From the NCBI GenBank assembly GCA_033439295.1, contig JAVTLE010000015.1, positions 496,001-560,000 on the forward strand: DNA of 64,000 bases. Direction: 5' to 3'. This document shows, piece after piece, positions 10,901 through 20,717 of this stretch (position 1 is its first letter; the number at the start of each line of letters is the position of its first letter). The stretch comes from Deuterostichococcus epilithicus. Lineage: Eukaryota; Chlorophyta; Trebouxiophyceae; Prasiolales; Stichococcaceae. The position numbers and the translations under genes are program-made. The notes under the pieces are model-generated. The model searched no databases. It had not been told where the DNA came from and worked only from the letters and a program-made list of their open reading frames with translations.

Positions 10901-13900
10901 CCGCCCAAGAACCCATACACGCCGAGCCCCGGGGGCGGCACGTCTGCAATACCGTGGCACCTGGCGGGGTACATCAGCTACTTTGCAAAGACGGCCAATT
11001 GGACGCTGACGTATGCACAGCACATGGAGTTTGACCTCAGCTTTTCGGCCCTCGTGGTCACAAAAGACACTGTGGCTGACGGAGGCTATCGACTGTTCAA
11101 CACCGTCAACGCCACACAGCTGAATTACCCCTTCTTCCTAGCATGGTGAGCACCGGCATTATTGCCAGTTTGCCAGGGTCTGTAGCTCCTGCATGCCACA
11201 AGCCGATTTCTGGATGCCAGCCAAGCCTGTGTGTACTCATGGTTATTAGGAACATTTGGTGCGCATGGCAGCTGATCAGCCAGCAGGCTGCCTCGAGCTG
11301 CTAACGTCAAGGTTTGCACCTCAGGCCCACATGTCACTCTGCCCATGCAGGCTGGAGTTGACCATCTCAGAGGCAGCATGGCTGGACAACTGGTCCAGCA
11401 TTGCATCTCCTGGCATCGAGGCCATGTCTTGGATGCAGACCACCGATGGCAGGTGCAGTATTCCATCTGTGTGGTGTCCACCATGCTTTACGGCTTTGGC
11501 CAGACTGCGCATGCACTTTGTGGTGTGAGACAGGGACCTGCTCTTGTGCATGCAGTCGTGCCTCTTCGAATTGCCTGATCTGTGACTGCGTTGCTCCATA
11601 CTGCAGCGGCGCGCGGGCGACATTTGGCGTGACATGGACGCCGCCGCAGGCCGGCGAGCCGGCCTACCGTGCCTCGCCGCAGGCGCAGCTCGCCCCGGCC
11701 CTGCAGGCTGCGCTGACCAACGGCACCTTCGCCAGCAGGTTCCTCCCACTAGCGCTGCCGGCAGTCGACTTCAGTAGCTACGGCCCGGCTGTAAGCAGCG
11801 TGGCGGCGCCGTTTCGCATCTGCATCTTCAACTGCCCTGTGTGCACCGGCACGGTGTACTGCCAGAGCCCGCCGCCTCCGCTGCCACCCAGCCCGCCTCC
11901 GCCGATGCCGCCCAGCCCACCGCTGCCCAGCCCGCCGCCGCCGTCGCCACCTCCACCAGGCCCGCCGCCGCCGTCGCCGCCTCCTCCAGCCCCCCGCCGC
12001 CCAGCCCCCCTCCCCCAAGTGAGCCTGAATGAGACTGGTCGTCGGTAGTGTGCACTGCAGAGCCACAGGATTGCTTCTGAACAATGCAGCATGTGGCACT
12101 CTCTCGTACAACAAAGGTGCAACTGTATGACTCGAAGAATGAGGGACGCTATTCCAACTTGCCAGGCCCACCTCCACCGNGCCNCCCTCCGCCCTCACCT
12201 CCGCCGCCCAGCCCCCGCCACCCAGCCCACCGCCACCAAGCCCGCCGCCGCCATACCCACCGCCCCCGCCCCCACCTCCTCCGTCGCCCTCGCCGCCGCC
12301 GCCAAGGAACCCTTTTGCGGCCCAGGCTGCTGATGGCACCCCGCCACAGCCGTGGCGGCTGGCAAATTTCATCACCTACTTTGCGAAGACGGCCAACTGG
12401 ACGCAGACGTATTCGCAACACCTCGAGTTTGACCTGGCGTTTGCCAGCCTGGTAGTTGCCAAAGACACTGCTGCTGATGGAGGGTACAGGCTGCAAGACA
12501 CCAGCAGCGGCACGTTGCTGATCTACCCTTTCTTCCTGGCATGGTGCGCCTGCGCATGACCACCCTGCCTGCAAGGCTCGCTGATCCATGCAGCCTCCTG
12601 GACTTTGGCGCCCCAAGTGTGACAGAAAGAGGCACGTCAGACGCGGCGGGAGCCGAGCTATCTGTCTCACGTCAGGGGATCGCCATGCCAATGCATGGGT
12701 GTATCTGCATGGCCTGACATGAACATCAGGCTGTTGACGTCGGCAAGATGTGATTTGCTGTGCGCAGGCTGGAACTGACTATTGCAGATGCCGCCTGGCT
12801 GGACAACTGGGCTGGTGTCAGCTCGCCAGGCATCGAGATCACGTCCTGGACGCAGACTGCGACTGGCAGGTGGGCTTTGTGTGGGTATGCTCTCAGTGCG
12901 CCGCGCGCCAGTTGCACAAGACATCTCCTGGTAGCTGGTTTCGGCAACTACAGAGCTGGGCTGACTGATGACATAGCTGTTGCAGGCGCAGCTGAGGCAG
13001 CGGCAGGGATTGTCGAGATTTATCGATGCTCAAAACCGGCCATCAGGCAGACACCACCGCCCTGCGTAGTGTGCAAAGACCAAAGTATTGCTGGTATGCG
13101 TTGCAGCGGCGCACAGGCACATATTGGCGTGACCTGGACGCCGCCGCAGGCTGGCGAAGCGGCGTACCGCGCTTCGCCGCAGACGCAGCTGGCTCCGGCC
13201 CTGCAGGCTGCGCTGACCAATGGAACCTTCGTCAGCGTCTTCCTCCCTCTGGCGCTGCCGGCCGTCGGATTCAGCATCTACAGCCCGGCCATCGTCAGCG
13301 TGTCGCCACCGCAGCGCATCTGCGTCTTCAACTGCCCGGTGTGCACCAACGCGGTGTATTGTCAGAGCCCGCCCCTGCCACCCGGTCCGCCGCCGCCGCT
13401 GCCGCCGCCACCTGCGCTGCCGCCGCCGCTGCCGCCGAGCCCTGCGCCGCTGCCATCGCCAGAGCTGCCGCCGGCGGCGCCATCCACGGCACAAGACCCC
13501 GCACCGGACGCCGCCGCGGTGCCAACGCCAGCCCTGACGCGGGCGCCGCCGCTACCAAAGGCGGTGGCCGTCAACCAGTGGCACCTGGGCATAAGCTATG
13601 CGGCGCAGACAGGAAATGCGACAGCAGTGTACGCGCCGCAAGTTGTGTTCGACTTGGTGTTCCCCGGATTGAGGACTACCACTGCGGGCCTCGGAGTGGA
13701 CCCGGTGCTCACATATACCAACGGAGCGAATGTGCCATACTTCCTGCCGCTCGCGGCGTGAGGTCCCCTTGTCACTCCCTGCTGTGTTGACCACACCGTT
13801 GAAAACCCTGAACACTAAACCCTAAACCCTATGAATCGGCTACATGAATATCTGAGTTACTTTGGATGGATATCTGAGGTTGCTGCATGTCAGGTTGATC

Positions 13901-16900
13901 AACAGCCTGAAGTTTGCTGCTCAGCAATCGGTGCCGGACCATGCGCACTGTAGTGCGAACTGCCCCGGGCACATGACTCGAATGCCCCGCTTGCAGGCTG
14001 GAGCTGGCAATTGCAAACGCTGGCTGGCTAGATGCCTGGTTCGGATCGGACACCCCCGGCATCGAGCCCCGTGCGTGGCGGCAGTCGACCGGCAGCACCG
14101 CTGCGCAAGCAACCATTGCCGTGACTTACGTGCCGCTGTCCGCCGCGGCGCAGGCCACTGCGCCCTACCTGCAGCTGCCGGCGGTACTGGCGCAGTACCT
14201 GCGGCAGAACTTGCAGAACGGCACCTTCTTCACAAAGTACCTCCGCGACCAGGCCTATGCGTACGACTTCGGGGCGCACGGCGGCGCCCTGCTGGCATCG
14301 CTGGGCGACGCCGTGAATGCTTGCGTGGCCAACTGCCCGTCGCCGCCGGGGGGCCTGCTGCCGCCGGCGCCGCCGCCGGCGCCGCCCAGCCCATTGCCGC
14401 CTCGGCCCCCACCGCCATCTCCGCCGCCGCCCAGGCCCCCGCCGCCTTGCCCACCGCCGCCCAGCCCGCCTCCTCCTGGCCCGCCTCCTCCATGTGAGCA
14501 GCATCGACATTGTCATCAGTCGTAAAGCACAACGATCAGCTGCCTGCTGGTAGCCTCTCTCAGGACAGGCGAATGCATCCAGGGCCACTTGAAGTCGCAT
14601 AGCATTGATTTAAGTGTTCATGCAGGGGCGCCTCCCCCCAGCCCGCCCAGCNNANCACCNCCCAGCCCTCCCTCTCCGCCGCCATGGCCTCCTGGCAAGG
14701 TCCCGCCNAGCCCGCCGCCGCTGTCGCCTCCTCTGCCGCTGCCGCCCTTCCCGCCCCCGCCTGCGCCGCCGCCGCTGCAGCTGCCGCAGGTCTGGCACCT
14801 GAGGGTGTCGTATGCCAACGACACCGGCAACAGCACCGCGGCGCTCGCGCCGCAGCTGGCGTTCCAGCTGCGCTTCCCAGGCCTCAGCGTGGCCGGCAGC
14901 GGCGACACCGCGAAATTTAGGCTGCCAAACGGGACCCTGCTGCAGAACTTCTACATCCTTTCTCCGTGAGTGGCCTAACGAGACCCCACTCTGCAGCTGC
15001 TACAAATGTGAAGGAGTGCCTGCGCCTGCGTCCCTCGATGAAATGCTGGATAGGTGGTCATCATTGCGTTGGAGTTTGCGTGATTGCGATGCAGGTTGGA
15101 GGTCGCGCTGGCAAATGCTGGCTGGCTGGATGCCTGGTTCGGATCGGACACGCCGGGCATCGACCCTGTGGGGTGGACCCAGACGGTGGGCGGAGCCCAG
15201 GGGTCGTTCGTTGTGACATATGTGCCGCTGAGCCCGGAAGCACAGGCGGCCGCCCCCTACCGCCAGCCGCCAACAGTGCTTGCCGGCTACCTGCGCGCAA
15301 ACCTGCTGAACGGCAGCTTCGTCGGCCCCTTCCTGGCGGACCAGGCGTACTTCTTCAACTTTGCGGCAAACGGCGGCGCGGTTGTGGCCGCCGTGGGCAT
15401 CGTCACCCCTGCATGCGTTGCCAACTGCCCGCAGTCCAGCGCCCTGGCCTCGCCGTCGCCGCCCGCAGCAGGCAGCGCAGCCAGGCCACCGCCGCCGGCA
15501 GCAGCCGGCCAGCCAATTGCAGCGCCCAATGGCCAGGCGACTGCGCAGCCTGCTGCCACTCCGACGGCTCAGCCTACCGCCGCTCCAACTGTGCGCTCAC
15601 CGCCGCCGCCTTCGCCATCAAACAACACACCCACGGCAGCAAGGAGCCCGCCACCGGGAGTTGTGCCAACGATCGGCTCCACCCAGGCGCCAACGGCCGG
15701 AATTTCGGACAACCCGACTACAGCTCCCATTTCCGTACCCACCGCTGCACCCAGCGCAGCCGGTGCCGCTTCCCCACCGCAGCCGCCAGTGAAGCAGCAG
15801 CCGCAGCCCACCGCCATGCCCACCGCAACGCCGACGCCAGCATACCCAGCCCCATGGGTGCTGCAGCCGACATTTGCGCAGGAGACCGGCAACACGACGG
15901 TCCTGCTGGCGCCGCAGCTGCGTTTCAGCCTGGCGTTCGACAGAATGGAGGTTCTGAATGTCAGTGGCACCATTATGCTGCAGGACGGCGCTGGTGACGT
16001 GCCAATCGATATCCGCATGTTCGATCTCTGGTGCGCTGCGGTCCTGTGATGTCGTGACCTTGAGACGCAGCACACTACACAGCGTCTACAATGGAAACCA
16101 TACCTGATCTCCCTGTCATGCGCCCACGGTTGCTTGCAGGCTGCAGCGTATCATAGCCGCCGCTTCAGGGCTGGACGCCTGGACGAATGTGGACTCACTG
16201 GGCATCCAGCAGCTGGCCTTTGTGCCCACATCTGGAGGCAGCGCCAGAGCCGACCTCGCCGTTACATGGCTGCCGCTGCCGCCCGACACACAGCAGCCCT
16301 ACAATCAGCCGCCTGCGCAGCTGCAGGTGTCCGTGCGATGTCATATTTGCTTCACGTTCTCCGGTGGCAGCATCACACTGGATGTATCTTCTTTACAACG
16401 GACTCGAACCGTGCGTGACTGTTGCACGATCCATCCTTCTGCTGTCAGCACATATTTGCACCTGTGTCACTCACATATGGCGACCCCTTTTTCTGCAGGC
16501 AGCACTGCAAGGCCTGCTGACGGGCGGCAGGTTCATTTCCGACTGGCTGCCTGCGGTGCAGCCCTACATTGACTTTGCAGCCTACGGCACCCGTGTAGCC
16601 TCCGTGCAGCCGGCCGGCCAGGTGTGCATCGCCAACTGTGCCCGGGCGCCGCCCCAGCCACCACCCAGCCCCCTGCCGCCGCCGTTCCCGCCCAACCCGC
16701 CCCGCCTGCCGCGGCCGCCGGCGCCACCGCCGCAGCCTCCCGCTGCGCCTGCGCCCATCGGCGGCGCCGCCGCCGGGGCGGACGCGCCTCCTGTGCCGGG
16801 CGCTGCCGGCGGCGAGCCGACAGACCCGAACGGCAGCCCGCTGACGGGCGTTCCAGCTGCGGCGCCCGCCGCAGCACCAGGCACGGCCCAGACAGTCGCT

Positions 16901-18053
16901 CCCACTGGCGCCCCATCGGGAGCTGGAGGCACCGCCGGCTTGATGCCCAGCCCGCCGCCACCGCCTGCGCCTGCCGTGGTGCCTGTCCAGGTGCCCCGAG
17001 AAGCCGCCGAATCTGCCGCCTTTCGACTGAGACGCAGCACGCACGTCATGCAGCGAGGTTGAGGCTGCGCATGGGCACAGCCAACCGCTCTTGCGCCACC
17101 TGCGCCCCACCGAGCTGCACCAGCCAATCGATGCGACATGCTGTCGATCGTCAGATAAATTTCAAATTGCACCATGTGACGGCTGATTTCAGTCAGCTTT
17201 TGTGGACAGGTGGTGTTCGTGGCGAGCCTAGCCGGCTACACTGTGACGAGCTTCAACCAGACCGTCAGAGACACATACCTACAGAGCATACAAGTGAGGA
17301 CAGCAGCGTGGAAGTCCGACACAGCGTCGCAGTAAGCTGAAGCGCGCCTGTGGCCAGACATGACATGCCCTGGCTTCTTCTGATGTTGCGAAAGCACAGG
17401 CATGTTTGAGCCCCACACCATGATGTGTGTCGCCGCAGAATGCGACTGCGCCCGCAGTCGTCGACATTGTCATTCTGGCGGTGAAGCCGTCGGCCTCCGG
17501 TGGCATCAACGTATCCACAAGAGTTACATATGAAGGCTCCCCTGACGGCGCGCCCGCAGCCTTCCAATTCATGCTGAAGACGGATCCGGGTTCCGTGTTC
17601 TCACCCGAAACCTTCAGCGCCGTCAGTGTGTCCAACGTAGCCGCCTCCAGTGTTGAGCCAGGTGAGCTGGGCGCTCATCTGGCGCAGGCTCCTCCCGATG
17701 CTGCACTGCATGCATGAAGCACTGCCTGGTGCCTGGCCAACCCAGGGTGGCTCGCTCGTGTGTCCTCGAAGGCGTTGTGTCGTCTACAGGGCATAGGCAT
17801 CATGCATCATGCGCGATACCTGCAATCGTGGATCGACCGATGTGATGGTGTCTGCCATGCAGCGCCGCCGCCGCCCAATGGCCAGGACGATGCCAAGAGG
17901 TCGTCAAGCCATGTTGGAATCATCGTGGGCGTCACGCTCGGCTTCATAGCCCTGATTATGTTGGTGGCCATTCTGGCTTTGTGGCTGCGCTGTCGGCGAA
18001 AGCAGCGTGCGCAGGCTGCGGGCAATGCGCCGCCGCTGGCGGAGCCGCTGTAG
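7997..18053 (+). CDS. Giant modular cell-surface protein: six repeated modules, Pro-rich linkers, C-terminal TM
   Basis: I read 19 exons: 7997-8004, 8097-9231, 9456-9592, 9835-9936, 10157-10569, 10749-11145, 11351-11452, 11607-12018, 12166-12543, 12768-12869, 13107-13757, 13997-14493, 14626-14965, 15095-16030, 16140-16326, 16499-16990, 17210-17293, 17439-17661, 17863-18053, about 2,260 residues. The start MAR joins RRILTRALAAGVAAG, a likely signal or anchor segment. An Ala/Pro/Gln-rich part follows, then six modules of about 170-190 residues, each split into half A (FAKTANWT, PFFLAW) and half B (AAWLDNW, TNGTF, CIFNCPVC). Modules are joined by PPPPSPPPPSP-type linkers expected to be hydroxyproline-glycosylated. 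Conserved NWT and NGT sequons suggest N-glycosylation. After module 6 come a membrane-proximal domain (GYTVTSFNQTV), a TM helix (about 17917-17985) and a short basic tail. I do not recognise the module; pherophorin-like wall proteins are the nearest idea. Frame breaks in the linkers between modules 1-2 and 2-3 coincide with N bases. The first two exons are the least certain. Confidence 0.8.
9157..10420 (+). repeat. Surface-protein module 1
   Basis: Half A begins QPWRIADGITYFFRTANFT and ends NYPFFLAS. It is interrupted by an intron (9232-9455) not found in modules 2-6. Half B is LELAIAEAAWLDNW through a 102-base exon, then SGAQATFGVVW to NCPACSNIAFC before the linker. Confidence 0.85.
10937..11876 (+). 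repeat. Surface-protein module 2
   Basis: Half A runs from IPWHLAGYISYFAKTANWT to NYPFFLAW in one exon. Half B has the 102-base exon (11351-11452) and SGARATFGVTWTPPQAG to CTGTVYC. It is closely similar to modules 1 and 3. Confidence 0.88.
12340..13370 (+). repeat. Surface-protein module 3
   Basis: Half A runs from QPWRLANFITYFAKTANWT to YPFFLAW. Half B has the 102-base exon 12768-12869, then SGAQAHIGVTWTPPQAG to CTNAVYC. The donor after half A is gtgcgc. Confidence 0.88.
13568..14340 (+). repeat. Surface-protein module 4 (divergent)
   Basis: Half A (NQWHLGISYAAQTGNAT to PYFLPLA) has lost the FNTxNATQLNYP segment. Half B (LELAIANAGWLDAWFG to ACVANC) is a single exon without the intron that follows the 102-base exon in modules 1-3, and its second cysteine pair is missing. 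Modules 4 and 5 are closest to each other. Confidence 0.85.
13808..13832. repeat. Interstitial plant-type telomere repeat
   Basis: The tract ACTAAACCCTAAACCCTA carries two full CCCTAAA-type units plus partial ones (an upstream ccctgaacact is a degenerate unit). It lies in the intron between halves A and B of module 4. Confidence 0.75.
14791..15430 (+). repeat. Surface-protein module 5 (divergent)
   Basis: Half A is QVWHLRVSYANDTGNST to NFYILSP. Half B is LEVALANAGWLDAWFG to ACVANCPQ. The downstream linker is Thr/Ala/Pro-rich rather than pure Ser-Pro, with repeated PTAxPT units. Confidence 0.85.
15856..16640 (+). repeat. Surface-protein module 6 (most divergent)
   Basis: Half A is WVLQPTFAQETGNTTVLLAP. 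Half B starts LQRIIAAASGLDAW and ends VCIANCA. A phase-0 intron at 16327-16498 is private to this module. Confidence 0.8.
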
Positions 18054-18739
18054 CCCGGTACTGCCGACCATGGGCTGCACCACAGCGGATTTTCAATCTG
18101 ACATAACCATGCCTTCGGCAGCACTGCTGAGCTCTGCAATGGCTGGTGGGTGTACCACTGGTAAGCGCAGCTGTTTAGGTAGGAAGTTGAGAGCGCGCAT
18201 GCAGCCTTTGTGCTGACGGCTGCAATGGGAAGTGGCGAATCGATTGTGTGGCATGACAACTACAGTGGCTGACACATTAACAGTCGTCCGATGTCCTGCA
18301 CTCCACAGAGCAACAAACGTGAAGGTCCTTGCAGTACAGCTCGTACACCCTTTTGGAAATTTCCCGCGTTTGCGTCAGCACGAGTCCCGATTACACGGTT
18401 TCGAGATACTGCATTGCAATGGTCATCTACTCTTACCAGCAAGCTTTGATATTCATCACTTCCAGCTGCCGAGTTCCATCTCGCCACACTGCGCAGAGGC
18501 GTACTTGTAGTGTGAGATCTGCTCTTCGCATCTACGACACAAAGTCGAAAACCGAAAGTGGAGACTGATTGACGCCGTCCCTCTGCGACGCTCCTGCTGC
18601 CATCTGTGACGTGTTTCGACTTTCTACCTGCGATCAGGACGCTGGAACCTGCTCCAGCAACCGGCAGTTGCGTCCTGTCACGGACAGTTGCAGAGCAATC
18701 CCACAGGTCAGCAGAACCTGCGCCCAGTCAGCAGTCAGC
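18054..18739. other. Intergenic spacer
   Basis: It lies between the stop of the surface protein and the ATG at 18740. No exon, RNA gene or repeat is recognised. Confidence 0.5.
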
Positions 18740-20108
18740 ATGGGGTGCGGCAGCTCCAAGACAGAAACGACGGCCTCCCTACATGAGGATGTCAAGCCTC
18801 AGAAGGGTCCAACGCCTGCAGATATTAGGCAGCCTGCTGGCGTGCCGTCTGCCGGTGAGCCTACACCCTGTCCTCCTGGCCGCCCGGGATCCGGCCGCTC
18901 GTCTGCCATCCTTCTGCGTTCCTCGTGCCCTTGTGCATCTGTGTCGTGTGCCACAGAGAGCGCCCCCAGCCCATCACCCGCCGTCGCTGCGCCACCACTG
19001 CCGCCGCCGCCGCCGCAGCAGACGCCGGCGGCAGCAGCAGCAGAAGGTACAGATTGCCCCGAGGTCGCGAGATTCCATGGCTTACTTGTTTTCCCTCAGA
19101 CTTTTATGGCGACGCACAAGCACGCATCCACAACTCTCGTATGGGTGATGCATCCGAATCATCTGTGCACCATCGTGCCGCCATGCCATCTGCACTACTG
19201 CACCCGCGCAGAAGTTCGCCCGGTGAATGACGCCGTGTCGAACGGATCCGAGGAGGCTGCTCAGCCGAAGCTGCGCGCCGCTGTCATGGGGATGACAAAG
19301 GACAGCCCTGGCGACAGCGGTCATGTGAGTTTTGACGCCTGGCTCCGACCAGTGCGCACTTGTCCTATCATGCAAAGATTGCATCTTGGGTGTACTGTGC
19401 GCTCCCCCCAAACGTGCAGCGGGCCGACAGGAGCTGCCAGCCTTCAAATACCTGCAAACTTGAAATGCCGCCACATGTCGCATCGTGATGCTTCAACCAA
19501 ACTTGCGGGCATGGAGATAGCGGAGTGGGCACACCGTGCTGAAGCACTCTGTTGCCGCGCTGCACTCCCCCAGCAAGCCAACTCTTTGTGCGATTGGGGG
19601 CCTGTTTCATATGGAATGAGGATCGGCACCTGAAGCGCAGCTTGTCGCCAGAGTCGCTCCACAAACTCTGGTCAAATGCGACCCTGGGAGTTTGAAACCT
19701 GCAGGAGGAGCTGGAGGAGGCGCATGACGTTGGCGAGCTGCCGGTCATCCAGAAGAAGCAGCGGTCGTCTATCAGACGGGCGACTCCGCAGGTGCAGTCC
19801 ATGGCGGACTCTATGAAGCGGTCATCCCGGGAAAAGGTGAGCACACCCAACACCGAAATGCTGAACCAGTGAACAACCGGTGGCCAGAGATGTGTGGAGT
19901 CTTTAAGCAGCAGCTCTGGCATGATGCGACACGGCTGGGCAGGACACTGCAGTGCAGCGTCTGGACGCAGTGCACAGGATGACGGCCCGACATGTATTGG
20001 TGCAAGATTGCGATGCAGGCGAGGGCATCATGAACTCTTCCGGTGTTCGTGCCGCAGGTCGCGCCCAGCAGCCGCTCGAGCTCTGTGGCCGAGTCCATCT
20101 GCGAGTGA
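18740..20108 (+). CDS. Small MGCGSS-type, probably lipidated protein
   Basis: Five exons join in consistent phase: 18740-18854, 18957-19046, 19212-19324, 19705-19836 and 20058-20108 (TGA), giving about 166 residues. It starts MGCGSSK: Gly2 with Ser6 fits N-myristoylation and Cys3 fits palmitoylation, so attachment to the plasma or ciliary membrane is inferred. A Pro/Ala-rich stretch (about residues 40-68) is followed by an acidic-then-basic segment (EELEEAHDVGELP, KKQRSSIRR) and a Ser-rich C-terminus (SSRSSSVAESICE) with likely phosphorylation sites. I do not recognise a family. Its neighbour on the 3' side is convergent. Confidence 0.65.
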
Positions 20109-20717
20109 AGGCATGCGGGCTAAGCAGCGTAACCGCGCAGCGGGTCAGCGGGTCAACAAGAGCACATGCGGCCGGGCTGGCGATCAGATACCTGCGGGCG
20201 CCAGCCAGCAGCGAGTTTGACGACTCGCTTTGCATGGGGCTGTGGCAGCCGGTCAGTTTGCTACAGGGCGGCGGTGTCGTAGTCTCTCTCAAATTGTCGC
20301 AGTAACAAAATCTGATACGCTATGCTGGACTCGTTCCCTTGCAGCGTCTCGCTCATGAGCTTGTCTTCTATGTTGAGGATGTGAACTGGTTCCTGGGGCT
20401 GGCGTAGGGCGCAACGGCCTTTTGCACACTCGGCCATGTTCCAATGCACTTTTGTGTACGGTGGCCGAGGGAGTTTTGCTGCAAACCTTCATGGAAATTA
20501 CCTAGACTATGCTCTTCCAAAAGCCAAAGTATTGGGACGATTCTACCTTGTTCCCCATCTCCAGCCCGTCTCACCAGAATTGCAACGCTGCACGCCGATC
20601 ACGGGCACTCCTAGGCACTGCATGGCACCTGGCTTGGAGTTGCTGAGCATGAGCACCGTCCCTGTCTCTAATTGACATATGGAGACAGAATCACCAGACA
20701 GGTGTCGGCCAGCAGGC
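20109..20717. other. Convergent intergenic spacer
   Basis: It separates the 3' end of the MGCGSS gene (+) from the 3' end of the aminopeptidase gene (-). Nothing else is recognised. Confidence 0.5.

Larger units (their letters stand above)
10453..14708. other. Unresolved bases and frame breaks in Pro-rich linkers
   Basis: N bases occur at 10453, 10545, 10755, 10877, 12180, 12184, 14652, 14653, 14655, 14660 and 14708, all inside CCG/CCN linker repeats. In the exons beginning 10749 and 12166 the Pro reading frame changes within the linker while both flanks are open and conserved. Base-call or indel errors in GC-rich repeats are the simplest explanation. Confidence 0.8.

Noticed and set aside
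10434-14770. Pro-rich repeats as a stand-alone extensin gene
   Set aside because: They are linkers within exons that also encode the conserved modules.
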